Part shown: positions 1 to 8,744 of the stretch, in pieces
Layout: every line of letters begins with the position of its first letter
How positions within the stretch are numbered: the first letter of the stretch is position 1
Source: Chitinophaga sp. Cy-1792
Lineage (GTDB): Bacteria > Bacteroidota > Bacteroidia > Chitinophagales > Chitinophagaceae
DNA: 64,000 bases
Assembly: GCF_011752935.1 (NCBI RefSeq)
Contig: NZ_VWWO01000002.1
Location: 2,418,001 to 2,482,000, forward strand
Direction: 5' to 3'
The notes under the pieces: model-generated
What the model was told of the DNA's origin: nothing
Databases searched by the model: none
What the model saw: the letters and a program-made list of their open reading frames with translations, nothing else
Made by a program: the position numbers and the translations under genes

Positions 1-1
1 T

Positions 2-145
2 ACTCCTACCCAGGTCGAAGAAAAGGACAAGCGGAGCTGGTGGGTCAATATGTACATTGCCGCAGGACTGTTCACCATAAGCCTGATAATGCAGGCGGTA
101 CAGTTTAAACGCTGGATACATAGCTATACACAGAAAAACAGGTAA
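2..145 (+). CDS. C-terminal end of a small membrane protein (partial)
   Basis: Open from the left edge, in the frame of the second base, to TAA at 143-145, giving 47 residues. The fragment has a charged stretch (EEKDKR), then one hydrophobic segment of about 20 residues containing AAGLFTISLIM, then a short basic tail. This matches the C-terminal layout of the next two proteins (membrane segment followed by a short polar tail), so it is probably the first member of a tandem paralogous set. Function unknown; the start lies outside the window. Confidence 0.55.
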   Translation, partial: TPTQVEEKDKRSWWVNMYIAAGLFTISLIMQAVQFKRWIHSYTQKNR

Positions 146-246
146 AGAATAATTCACAGGAAATCTGCCACCCAAAGCTGCATAAAAGAATAAAGGAGAT
201 TTTTATCTGGTATAGATAAAATAAATATATCTTCCCACTATCAACT

Positions 247-813
247 ATGCCTATGAACAACGAAGCAGTTAAAAAGCCGCCTGACAAAAAGGAAAGTATG
301 GCAACCCCGTTCGCGCTAGTGCTGGTGGCGTTTGGCATAATTATGATCATTATGAAAACAGTCCCGGGAAGTCTGCAACATTTTACCACAGCAGAATTGG
401 CGCAAGCTAGGATTGTCCTACAGGATAAGCCCGCATCAATCGCCTACCTCTATGGAAAAAAAACCGAAAGACAATACCAGCTGCCAACTTCATCCATCAC
501 TTGCATACCTGTAATTAAAGGTAACGCGGAGTCGCTGCTGACAAATGGCTTTAAAGCATTAAAAGCCGGCGATACCGTGAAAATATATTTCCGCTCCATT
601 GACCAATGGAAGCTCACCAGCAGTTATACAACGCTTTCTATACTTGGCTGTGAAGCCAAAGGACAAATCTTTTTCACACCGGAGCAACTCTTCCGCTGGG
701 AAAAGAAAGTTGCTACCAGATGGATTTACATAGGTGCCTGCTCCATTCTTTTAGGCATGGCAATATTGATTACCAAAATTAACTCCTGGTTAAGGGAAAA
801 TAATGTAGCCTGA
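247..813 (+). CDS. Two-helix membrane protein, tandem paralog 1
   Basis: 188 residues. One membrane segment lies near residues 20-40 (after KKESMATPFALVL) and a second near 158-178; between them is a loop of about 115 residues that should sit on one side of the membrane. The loop has a Tyr-rich QYQLPTSSITCIP stretch and a Leu-Gly-Cys near residue 140; the next protein has matching motifs (YILPTTSISCTP and MGC), so the two are paralogs. It starts with ATG at 247 and ends 16 nt before the next start, consistent with one transcript. I do not recognise a named family and propose no function; the loop with conserved Cys residues could be periplasmic. Confidence 0.7.
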   Translation: MPMNNEAVKKPPDKKESMATPFALVLVAFGIIMIIMKTVPGSLQHFTTAELAQARIVLQDKPASIAYLYGKKTERQYQLPTSSITCIPVIKGNAESLLTNGFKALKAGDTVKIYFRSIDQWKLTSSYTTLSILGCEAKGQIFFTPEQLFRWEKKVATRWIYIGACSILLGMAILITKINSWLRENNVA

Positions 814-829
814 TAACTAACATCATCAT

Positions 830-1408
830 ATGGAAGATCTGATTAAAAAAAATAATCCTGACACCGGGGAAGGTGGTCCCGCTCAATTCGGTTTTTTGCT
901 GCTGTTTTTTGGAGTAATAATAGTACTGATGAGTGTCAGCAGAAAAAAAGAAAAATATTTCCGGGCTTCAGACCTGAAAGAAGCCACCATCGTTTTATCT
1001 GATTCGCCTATCCATGAAAGCATTCCTTCAGGAAAAACCAGGAGGTCCAAATACATACTCCCAACAACCTCCATTTCATGCACGCCCATCATTGAGGAAA
1101 CTTCGCTCTCTGTATTGGAATCCGACAATAACACTGTCAATATTTTCCACTCCCTCAAAACCGGCGACAGCCTACTCATAACAATGCTTAGTGTCGACGA
1201 ATGGAAAATCAGCAGCAGCACGTCGGAGCTGAATTTAATGGGCTGCAGTTTCAATGGACAAACACTATTCAGACCCGATCAAGTCCTTACCTGGAATAAT
1301 AACTCCGCCACCTGGTCGATATACACTGGCTTCCTGATGATATTCATCAGCATTGGAATATTAATAACACAACTCGTCATCTGGATAAAGAATACTGACT
1401 TCTCCTAA
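830..1408 (+). CDS. Two-helix membrane protein, tandem paralog 2
   Basis: 192 residues with the same plan as its left neighbour: a short charged N-terminus, a membrane segment near residues 20-36, a roughly 120-residue loop, and a second membrane segment near 163-183. Shared features include ILPTTSISCTPI in the loop, a D-x-W-K-I/L-x-S-S motif, an L-G/M-G-C motif, and a Q-x-L/I-F-x-P motif before a conserved W. The conserved cysteines in both loops could form a disulfide if the loop is periplasmic. The two were almost certainly produced by tandem duplication. Function is not recognisable. The stop is followed by about 160 bp without a gene. Confidence 0.7.
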   Translation: MEDLIKKNNPDTGEGGPAQFGFLLLFFGVIIVLMSVSRKKEKYFRASDLKEATIVLSDSPIHESIPSGKTRRSKYILPTTSISCTPIIEETSLSVLESDNNTVNIFHSLKTGDSLLITMLSVDEWKISSSTSELNLMGCSFNGQTLFRPDQVLTWNNNSATWSIYTGFLMIFISIGILITQLVIWIKNTDFS

Positions 1409-1566
1409 GAAGCCGGTATTCTTATCTTTTGTCACAACAAATTAAGATAGCGAAAGTCTCCCCCAACTGCCATTCCAACGCAGTCACGCCTCCTATTTTC
1501 ACCCCTTCCGGCATCCTACCCTACCGGCTAAACGCTATTATCTCATCATTATAAAAATATACGATT

Positions 1567-2586
1567 ATGGCATCTCCCCACACCCAACCCTACACGGAAA
1601 AACTACTACACATTCTGGCACAGCAATGGCTCTCCTGCTGCCTTTATGTGGCCTGCAAACTCAATATTGCAGACATACTGCAGGAAGGACCCAAAAGTCT
1701 GGACGACCTGGCCATCACCACCGGAACACACGCCCCTTCCCTGTACAGGGTGCTGCGGGCGCTGGCGGGAGAAGGCTTCTTTGAAGAAACCCCGTCAGGT
1801 GAATTTAAAATGACGGAAGCTGCTGTTGGCCTCACCACCAACGCTCCCGGCACCATGAAGCAATACTATCAGCTATGCATGGGCGAGCTCTATGCACCCT
1901 GGGGAGCCCTCCTCTACAGCACACAAACCGGCAACGCCTCCTTTAATCATGTCTACCAGATGGACCTCTGGGAATATTATACCAAACACCCCGACGACGC
2001 GCTCAACTTCATGGAGTCGATGACAAGACTCACACAGTTTACCGATCAGGCCGTAGTAGCTGCCTACGACTTCACTCAGTTCAATAGTATTGTAGATGTT
2101 GGTGGCGGCAACGGCGAGCTGCTGATGGCGGCCTTAAACGCAGCACCAAACCTTCAGGGTATCGTATACGACCAGCCTTACGTTGCCGAACAAACGAAAA
2201 TCGCCATCGCAGCCAGAGGGCTGAGCCACCGCGGCCAGGCGCAGGGCGGCGATTTCTTCGAAAGTGTTCCTGCCGGCGCAGATGCCTACATGATGAAACT
2301 CATCATGCACGACTGGCACGAACATGATGCCTTACGTATACTAAAAAACTGTAGTAACGCCATGAAGTCCGGCAGTAAGCTACTCGTGATTGATGCCGTT
2401 ATCCCACCTGCTAATATCCCGCATCGCGGGAAATTAATGGATATCACCATGCTCACCGTTACCGGAGGTAAAGAGCGTACCGCAGAGGAATTTAAACAGC
2501 TGTATGAAGCCGCCGGCCTGCAATTCAATAAAGTCATCGATCTCGCAGTCCACGATGTCAGCATCGTCGAAGGTGAGAAATTATAA
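1567..2586 (+). CDS. SAM-dependent O-methyltransferase, plant-COMT-like family
   Basis: 339 residues. The N-terminal part (about 1-110) is the helical dimerisation and winged-helix domain typical of this family, with the YRVLRALAGEGFF pattern near residues 60-72. The Rossmann-type SAM-binding domain follows: DVGGGNGELL at about 177-186 is motif I, and MKLIMHDW ending at residue 250 carries the histidine (H248) that acts as catalytic base in plant-type O-methyltransferases. These enzymes transfer a methyl group from S-adenosylmethionine to hydroxyl groups of small aromatic or polyketide-like molecules; the actual substrate cannot be read from the sequence. No biosynthetic neighbours are present, so it seems to be a solitary tailoring or detoxifying enzyme. 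Confidence 0.88.
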   Translation: MASPHTQPYTEKLLHILAQQWLSCCLYVACKLNIADILQEGPKSLDDLAITTGTHAPSLYRVLRALAGEGFFEETPSGEFKMTEAAVGLTTNAPGTMKQYYQLCMGELYAPWGALLYSTQTGNASFNHVYQMDLWEYYTKHPDDALNFMESMTRLTQFTDQAVVAAYDFTQFNSIVDVGGGNGELLMAALNAAPNLQGIVYDQPYVAEQTKIAIAARGLSHRGQAQGGDFFESVPAGADAYMMKLIMHDWHEHDALRILKNCSNAMKSGSKLLVIDAVIPPANIPHRGKLMDITMLTVTGGKERTAEEFKQLYEAAGLQFNKVIDLAVHDVSIVEGEKL

Positions 2587-2610
2587 TTCCCGAAGAGAAT
2601 CCCCCGCCAG

Positions 2611-2689
2611 GGAGATTTTCTCCAGTTCAGCGATGCCTCCGGCATCGCGGGTAGGTGTTCTTCGTCCCGCCTGCGGCGGGACGAAGAAC
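2611..2689. repeat. Cluster of three stem-loops between convergent genes
   Basis: Three palindromes lie in a row. GGAGA/TCTCC with a 3-nt loop occupies 2611-2623. CGATGCC/GGCATCG with a 3-nt loop occupies 2631-2647. A perfect 14-bp stem runs 2657-2670 paired with 2676-2689, with a 5-nt loop. The last is GC-rich and long enough to act as a terminator for the methyltransferase gene, and possibly for the efflux operon arriving from the other side, though neither strand has a U-tract directly after it. A dispersed intergenic palindromic repeat family is the alternative. Confidence 0.6.
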
Positions 2690-2771
2690 CTCCAGGTAGC
2701 AGACAAAAAAAGGCTGTTCTGTAGATACAGATCAGCCTTACATTTATCAACCTATTTTCTATTGAAAGTTC

Positions 2772-3890
2772 TTATTTATTATTTTTTGTAGCCGGTACGC
2801 CTACTCCATCCCGCACTTCTTCGGTGGCAACAGTCACCAGCTGGTCACCGTCTGCGATATCTCCGAATACTTCTGTTTTACCATCTTCACTTCTGCCGAT
2901 GGTGATAGGTACCCATTGTGTTTTGTTATTTTGTATGCGGATGACATACACACCTTTGGTACTGTTCAGCACAGCGCTGCTCGGTACTACGAAGTTGTTT
3001 ACCGCGCTGTTCAGCGGCACCAATACTTCCGCTACCATGCCTGGCAGCAAGGTTTTATCCGCATTAATAACGTCTACTTCTATATGCTGGGAACGCAGCT
3101 TGCGATCCAGCGCTCCCGCCAGACGCACTACCTTACCCGTGAATTTCCTGTTGTTGAGAGATCTTACCGTAAAGGAAACTTCGCTCTGGTTGCTGAGATA
3201 GCTGGTATAAGCTTCCGGCACGCTCACGACTAAACGTAATTTCTTCTGTTCCTGTAATGTGAAGATAGGCAGCTCAGACCCTTTACCTGCCGGACCTACA
3301 TAGGCACCGGCACTCACGTTACGTGCAGTGATCACACCGCTGAAAGGTGCGCGGATCTCCAAATAGTTGCGGTTATCAGTAACCTCACGCACGGAAGCTC
3401 TCGCCGCATCCAGCTGTGCCAGATCAGACTTCTGACGGGCAAAGGCGATGTCCAGGTCGTTCTGGGAAACAGTTCCCGGCGTTTTACTGGTTTCCAGCAA
3501 ACGGTCGTAGTTGGCCTTGCTGGAAAGGTAAATCGCTTCCTGTGATTTCAGCCTCGATTCTGCGCCAGACATCTGGGCATTGATCTCAGGGGCTTCCATC
3601 GTTGCCAGCACCTGGCCGGCACTCACTTCTGTGCCCACATCCGCGTTGAGCTTCTTCACAAAGCTGCTCACCTTGGCATACAGGTCTACCTGCTGAAAAG
3701 CTACGAGCTCACCAGGGATTTTTATGTTGGAAGACAGGGCTCCTTTGGATAGATTGAATGTCTGCAATGCCGGCGTTTCCACTGCGGCACTCTTTTCCTC
3801 CTTCGCCTCGGAAGTGCTACAGCTCTGTAACCCCATGCCGATGATCATCGCTGATAAAAAAGGAAATGTAATACGCAAACCGCTATTCAT
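2772..3890 (-). CDS. RND efflux membrane-fusion (periplasmic adaptor) lipoprotein
   Basis: 372 residues, starting at the ATG whose complement is 3888-3890. This start gives a lipoprotein signal ending in LQSC (Cys24) and lies 26 nt after the pump gene stop; upstream in-frame codons would run back into the pump gene and lack a signal. The family layout is visible: a first beta-barrel/lipoyl half (FQQVDLYAKV and the GTEVSAGQVLATMEAPE biotinyl-lipoyl-like motif), an alpha-helical hairpin near residues 100-160, then the second lipoyl half with IRAPFSGVITARNVSAGAYV. The protein is anchored in the inner membrane by lipid and bridges the RND pump to the outer membrane channel. Last gene of a three-gene operon. 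Substrate unknown. Confidence 0.93.
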   Translation of the reverse strand: MNSGLRITFPFLSAMIIGMGLQSCSTSEAKEEKSAAVETPALQTFNLSKGALSSNIKIPGELVAFQQVDLYAKVSSFVKKLNADVGTEVSAGQVLATMEAPEINAQMSGAESRLKSQEAIYLSSKANYDRLLETSKTPGTVSQNDLDIAFARQKSDLAQLDAARASVREVTDNRNYLEIRAPFSGVITARNVSAGAYVGPAGKGSELPIFTLQEQKKLRLVVSVPEAYTSYLSNQSEVSFTVRSLNNRKFTGKVVRLAGALDRKLRSQHIEVDVINADKTLLPGMVAEVLVPLNSAVNNFVVPSSAVLNSTKGVYVIRIQNNKTQWVPITIGRSEDGKTEVFGDIADGDQLVTVATEEVRDGVGVPATKNNK

Positions 3891-3915
3891 ATGATGTATT
3901 TTAAAATGATCTGAT

Positions 3916-6900
3916 TTATTTTTTGTCGTCTTCTGGTATATAGTGAATACTTTCTTCATCTCTCGGATGCAGGGAAACACTCTGCGTGCTCGCCTTACCC
4001 TGTCCCCAGGCAAATGCCAGCGGCAAGATAAACAATGCTGCAAAGGTAGAGGCAATCAAACCGCCTACTACGGCCCTTCCCAGCGGGGAAGACTGATCAC
4101 CGGCTTCTCCGAGGCCGCTGGCCATCGGTATCATACCTACCACCATCGCCAAGGCTGTCATCAGGATCGGACGCAAACGCAGCGCCGCAGCCTCTCTCGC
4201 CGATTTGATGGCATCGCCGTTCACCTTCCGCAGCTGCTCCGCATTCGTAATCAACAACACCGCATTGGAAATAGATACCCCCACCGACATGATCATACCC
4301 ATGTACGACTGCAGGTTAAGCGTAGAACGACATATCATCAGCAACGCCAGTGAACCCAGCAATACCGCCGGCACCGTTGCCAGTACCACCGCCGATACCT
4401 TGAACGACTGGAAGTTAGCCGCCAGCATCAGGAATATCACCACAATGGCCACTATCAGACCTCCCTGTAAACTATCCAGTGTATCCGTTAACGTATTACT
4501 CATACCGATCGGCTCCACATTCAATCCTCTTGGCAGCGGACCTAAACGCTTAATGGCTTTCTGGATATCCTGGGTAGCATACCCCAGATCTTTCTTATTC
4601 AGGTTAGCCGTTACCGTTAGCATCGGCATAGCGCCAAGGTTATCGATCTCGCCATAGGTAGTACTGTTGGTCAAAGTAGCCACATCGCCCAATACCGGAC
4701 GGGAAGCGTTTTTCATCAACGGTATCTCGCTGATATCTTCCTTCGTAGTCATCTTGTTCTCCGGTATCTGCACCTGTACGTTATAACTGTTACTACCTTT
4801 TTCATCTACCCAGATATTTTTCTCTGTAAAACGGGAAGACGAAGTAGAGGCAATCAATGAACGGGAGATATCGCTCATATCTACGCCCAGCTGTGCTGCA
4901 CGTACACGGTCGATTTCCACGTTTACAGATGGATAATGGATCGCCTGGCCAATCTGCACATCACGCAGATAAGAGATCTTCTTCAGCTCTTCCACCATCT
5001 TCTGTGCATAGGTTTCATTCAGCTTCTTATCACGGCCGGAAAACCTTACTTCTACCGGGGTTGGAGAACCCTGACTCAGGATTTTATCGGTCAGTTCAAT
5101 CGGCTCGAAAGATAGCTTCATGCCTGGTTCTTCTTTGGCCATTCTATCCCTGATCTTATCTTTCAGCTCATCCAGGTTGGTTTTATAATCTTCTTTCAAC
5201 GCCACCTGCAACACTGCTTCGTGAGGACCTGCCATCCAGAGGAAGATGGGGCTGATAGAAAACTGTTGCGGGTGTGTACCTGCATAGGCAGAAGTAATGG
5301 CTACATTTTCCTTACCTACTATATTTTCAACGGCGTGGGTCAGCTTGATGGTAGCGGCTTCCGTGCTCTCGATACGTGTACCGTCTGCCAGTCGCATCCT
5401 CACCTGGAACTGTCCGCCATTGACCTTAGGCAATACATCCCTGCCTATAGACGACAACAGCAACGCCACAATGCCACATACTACTACGAGGTAGCCGATC
5501 ACTATAGGACGGCGATACGGCATCACGCGCTCCAGGAAGTTCAGGTAACGGTAGCGCAGCTTTTCAAACCTGCTCACCTTACCATCACGGTTGCTGTCTT
5601 CCTGCCTCAGCAGCATTTCTTTCTGGTCCCAGGTATTATGCTCGCTGCCGGCAGGTATGCCTGCTGCGGCATATTCTTCCGCGTCAGACATATTATGTCC
5701 GTCGGCTTTCTTATGATGTTTCACTTTCATCATCCAGTTAGCCATCACTGGTACAAAGGTTTGTGCCAGGAAGTAAGAGATGATCATGGAGAAACCGATC
5801 GCCAGTGCCAGCGGCAGGAACAGTGATCCCGGAATACCGCCCATGGTGAAGGCCGGTGCAAACACCGCCAGGATACAGAAGAGGATCAGCAATTTAGGGA
5901 AAGCAATTTCCTGACAGGCATCCCATATGGCCAGGGCCTTGGGTTTGCCCATATCTAAATGCTGGTGAATATTTTCTATCGTTACCGTACTCTCATCCAC
6001 CAATATACCAATGGCCAGCGCCAGACCGCTCAACGTCATGATGTTGATAGTCTGCCCGAATAAACTCAGGAACAGCACCGCAGATATAATGGACGTCGGG
6101 ATGGTCATGATTACGATCATCGCACCCCTGGCATCACCCAGGAAGAGCAATACCATCAAACCAGTGAGCAATGCACCTATCGCACCCTCCGACAATAAAC
6201 TTTTTACAGAATTAATTACATAGGTAGACTGGTCGAACTCATAGCTGAGTTTCACGTCTTCCGGCAGCTGCGCCTGAATCTTAGGCATAGCGGCTTTCAG
6301 GCGTTTTACCACTTCCCAGGTAGAGGCATCCGCACTTTTGGCAATACTCAGGTATACAGAACGACGGCCGTTTACCAGGGCATAGCCGGAGGTGATGTCG
6401 GCGCCATCTTCTACCGTGGCTACATCACGAAGGTAAAGGTTAGATACATCGCCTTTGAATAAAGGAATGTTCTCAAAATCCTTCACATTTTTGATGGTGG
6501 TATTGGCCGGTGTCATGTAGTTTTTATCACCGATACGTACGTTACCGGAAGGAGCGGTCTGGTTGTTGAGTCGCATCGCTTCTACCAGCTGGTCCGGCGT
6601 CAGGTTGTGCTGACGCATTAATTCAGGATCTGCCTTGATAACGATGGTACGCACGTTACCACCTACCGGCGGTGAGGCCACCAGGCCAGGTATGGAGGTA
6701 AAGGAAGAACGAACATATACGTTGGCCATATCCAGCAGTTCGTTGTTGCTGCGTTTATCACTGCTCAATACCAGCTGTCCTACCGGCAGCGTGGAGGCAT
6801 CGAAGCGGATGATAAACGGCGGGTTGGAGCCCGGCGGAAATATGGCCTGTATCCTGTTGGAAAAGGCACTCACCTCCGCTGCCGCCTGCGCCATGTTGGT

Positions 6901-7194
6901 GCCGGGATAGAAGTTAATCTTCATCAGGGTAAGCCCCTGAATGTTTTTTGTCTCAATACTTTTCACGCCATTCACAAAGAGGAATACGTTGATGTATTGC
7001 TTGGCAAAATAGGTCTCCATCTGTGCCGGCGTGTATCCGCCAAATGGGTGAGACACATAAAGCACCGGCATATCCAGCTTAGGGAAGATATCTATCTTGA
7101 TCGTCGTTACTGCCTTGATGCCGAAAAAGAACAAACCTGCTACCAATACGAGAATGGTAATCGGTTTCTTTAGCGCAAAACTTATTAGATTCAT
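3916..7194 (-). CDS. RND family efflux transporter (inner membrane pump)
   Basis: 1092 residues, the normal size for the AcrB/CzcA superfamily. The N-terminus begins with a short basic stretch and TM1, followed by the large periplasmic porter loops (AQAAAEVSAFSNRI and SPPVGGNVR motifs). TM4 carries GILVDEST with acidic residues at about 400-401, in the position of the proton-relay acids. A second repeat (TM7-12) follows the central cytoplasmic loop; GMIMSVGVSISNAVLL is its TM10-like segment. It is proton-driven and exports drugs, metals or other small molecules. An unusual feature is a canonical EF-hand-like loop, DSNRDGKVSRFE, at about residues 533-544 in the central cytoplasmic loop. Flanked by adaptor and outer membrane genes on the same strand. 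Confidence 0.95.
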   Translation of the reverse strand: MNLISFALKKPITILVLVAGLFFFGIKAVTTIKIDIFPKLDMPVLYVSHPFGGYTPAQMETYFAKQYINVFLFVNGVKSIETKNIQGLTLMKINFYPGTNMAQAAAEVSAFSNRIQAIFPPGSNPPFIIRFDASTLPVGQLVLSSDKRSNNELLDMANVYVRSSFTSIPGLVASPPVGGNVRTIVIKADPELMRQHNLTPDQLVEAMRLNNQTAPSGNVRIGDKNYMTPANTTIKNVKDFENIPLFKGDVSNLYLRDVATVEDGADITSGYALVNGRRSVYLSIAKSADASTWEVVKRLKAAMPKIQAQLPEDVKLSYEFDQSTYVINSVKSLLSEGAIGALLTGLMVLLFLGDARGAMIVIMTIPTSIISAVLFLSLFGQTINIMTLSGLALAIGILVDESTVTIENIHQHLDMGKPKALAIWDACQEIAFPKLLILFCILAVFAPAFTMGGIPGSLFLPLALAIGFSMIISYFLAQTFVPVMANWMMKVKHHKKADGHNMSDAEEYAAAGIPAGSEHNTWDQKEMLLRQEDSNRDGKVSRFEKLRYRYLNFLERVMPYRRPIVIGYLVVVCGIVALLLSSIGRDVLPKVNGGQFQVRMRLADGTRIESTEAATIKLTHAVENIVGKENVAITSAYAGTHPQQFSISPIFLWMAGPHEAVLQVALKEDYKTNLDELKDKIRDRMAKEEPGMKLSFEPIELTDKILSQGSPTPVEVRFSGRDKKLNETYAQKMVEELKKISYLRDVQIGQAIHYPSVNVEIDRVRAAQLGVDMSDISRSLIASTSSSRFTEKNIWVDEKGSNSYNVQVQIPENKMTTKEDISEIPLMKNASRPVLGDVATLTNSTTYGEIDNLGAMPMLTVTANLNKKDLGYATQDIQKAIKRLGPLPRGLNVEPIGMSNTLTDTLDSLQGGLIVAIVVIFLMLAANFQSFKVSAVVLATVPAVLLGSLALLMICRSTLNLQSYMGMIMSVGVSISNAVLLITNAEQLRKVNGDAIKSAREAAALRLRPILMTALAMVVGMIPMASGLGEAGDQSSPLGRAVVGGLIASTFAALFILPLAFAWGQGKASTQSVSLHPRDEESIHYIPEDDKK

Positions 7195-7245
7195 AGTAAT
7201 TCTTTCTTAATTAAAAGAAGCATGGTTTCCGTTTAGCCGGTGCCG

Positions 7246-8628
7246 TTATTGTTCAAATACGTTAAAATCTCCTGCGGCAGCCGCTTTCAGCAATAATGCC
7301 TGCCATACGTTGACAAAAGCAATATCGCGGTCAGTTTGCGCTCTGATGAGTGCATAGGCTGCCTGGGTTACATCAACAAGGTTTGTCAGGCCGTTTTTAT
7401 ATAGTACTGTTTTTTGCAGATAAGCATCTGATGCGGCTTTCACCTGTACCGGTACTTCCCGCACATTGCTGAGTGCATTTTCTATTTTGGTATCGCTGAG
7501 CTGTAACTGCGCCTGGATCTGTTGTCCGGCGAGTTCATATTCATACTCCAGGCCTTTGCTGATCTGCTGCTGGGCCTTCACCTGTTTGGATATACGCAGT
7601 GGCTGCGAGATATTCCAGGTTACGCCCACACCGAAAAGGTAGTTGGTGCGCGTAGGTTTGATACCATCCCAGTACGACTGGCTGAAGTCGTGCTGATCGG
7701 CGGCATAGCCATTACCAAATCCGGACCCCCTGGTCTGTATCAGCCCCACCAGTGAAAACGCCGGATAGTACAGTGTTTTATAGTATTTCGTTTGTTCTTC
7801 GCTGAGTGCAATTCTGCTTTTGTACCATTGTAATACCGGGTGATTATCTGCTGCATTACTGCCGGCATTTAATACAGGTATATGCTTTACGAAATCGGTA
7901 TCTACATCAAAGGGACGGGGAGTAACGCCCATGAGCTGCGCCAGCTGGTTGCTTTGCTCCTGTTCTGCATCGAGTGCCTTTGTCCAGGAGATGCGTGCGC
8001 TGGAATATTCTGCATTCGCCTGGGAGGAGTCTACCCCGGCGATAAGATGATTGAGTACGCGGGTACGGACGATGCGACGAATGGTATCGGCGCGGTCCAT
8101 ATTATCTTTAAAGCTGCGGGTGAGTTGTTGTGCAGCAACGAGATTAAGATAAGCAGCCGCTACTTTTATTTTGTGCTTAAATATCTCTTGTTGCCAGTCT
8201 TTATCGTTCTGAGTAGCGGCTGCCATTGCAGTTTTCACTTTCTCTTTTGCACGACCGAATGCAAAGAAATCCCAGTTCACGTTGGTAAGGTATAATGCGC
8301 CGAATGCGGCATTCCAGTTCTGATGATCGAGGGGCAGGCCGGAAGAGGCGGCAGAGAGTCCGCCGAAGCCATACAGTGGCCCGTTCTGGCCGTTGATGGT
8401 TCCGTAGTCCTGTTGTGCGGCAATATTAAAGTTTGGCAGGTACTCACGGCGTGCCTGCTTCACCTGCTCATTGCTGGCGGCGGTATAGCTGGCCTTTGCC
8501 TTGATGGTTCCATAATTGAGGACGGCCGTATCGATGGCCTGTTGTAGGGTGATCACCTGCTGAGCGTACAGGTAGCTATTCATCAGCATGAAAGATAGCG
8601 CCAACAACGATAGTTTCTTACTCCACAT
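7246..8628 (-). CDS. TolC-like outer membrane efflux protein
   Basis: 460 residues with a cleavable signal peptide (basic MWSKK, a hydrophobic core, then LYAQ near residue 22). The rest has the two-repeat helical pattern of the OEP family: long amphipathic helices around ASYTAASNEQVKQARREYLP and AQQQISKGLEYEYELAGQQI, with short beta segments between. It forms a trimeric channel in the outer membrane and completes the efflux pump encoded by the two downstream genes, 51 nt and then 25 nt apart. First gene of the operon; an 11-bp tandem repeat 62 bp upstream of the start is a likely binding site for the adjacent response regulator. Confidence 0.92.
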   Translation of the reverse strand: MWSKKLSLLALSFMLMNSYLYAQQVITLQQAIDTAVLNYGTIKAKASYTAASNEQVKQARREYLPNFNIAAQQDYGTINGQNGPLYGFGGLSAASSGLPLDHQNWNAAFGALYLTNVNWDFFAFGRAKEKVKTAMAAATQNDKDWQQEIFKHKIKVAAAYLNLVAAQQLTRSFKDNMDRADTIRRIVRTRVLNHLIAGVDSSQANAEYSSARISWTKALDAEQEQSNQLAQLMGVTPRPFDVDTDFVKHIPVLNAGSNAADNHPVLQWYKSRIALSEEQTKYYKTLYYPAFSLVGLIQTRGSGFGNGYAADQHDFSQSYWDGIKPTRTNYLFGVGVTWNISQPLRISKQVKAQQQISKGLEYEYELAGQQIQAQLQLSDTKIENALSNVREVPVQVKAASDAYLQKTVLYKNGLTNLVDVTQAAYALIRAQTDRDIAFVNVWQALLLKAAAAGDFNVFEQ

Positions 8629-8689
8629 AATGATGGTTTAAATTACAGCCGAAAGTCTGAATGAATTTCTACTGCAAAGTGACCCTCAC

Positions 8690-8711
8690 ATTTTGAAGTA
8701 ATTTTGAAGGA
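8690..8711 (-). promoter_or_regulatory. Tandem 11-bp repeat, likely OmpR-type operator of the efflux operon
   Basis: Two directly adjacent 11-mers, ATTTTGAAGTA (8690-8700) and ATTTTGAAGGA (8701-8711), as read on the plus strand. Read on the coding (minus) strand this is TTCAAAAT twice in the same orientation, one helical turn apart, the usual layout of OmpR/PhoB-family sites. Seven bases further downstream is TCACTTTG, close to the Bacteroidota -7 box TAnnTTTG, so the repeats occupy the -33 region. The same decamer lies upstream of the response-regulator gene. Confidence 0.6.
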
Positions 8712-8744
8712 TACTACAGAATTGAAAAAAAATTTGAATGAAAA

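Noticed and set aside
2286..2750. Minus-strand frame of 154 codons over the methyltransferase end
   Set aside because: Shadow of the methyltransferase and of the hairpin region; Ser/Arg-rich with no recognisable features.
3891..4055. N-terminal extension of the adaptor lipoprotein into the RND gene
   Set aside because: The downstream ATG gives a proper lipoprotein signal and sits 26 nt after the pump stop; the extension is the RND gene read in another frame.
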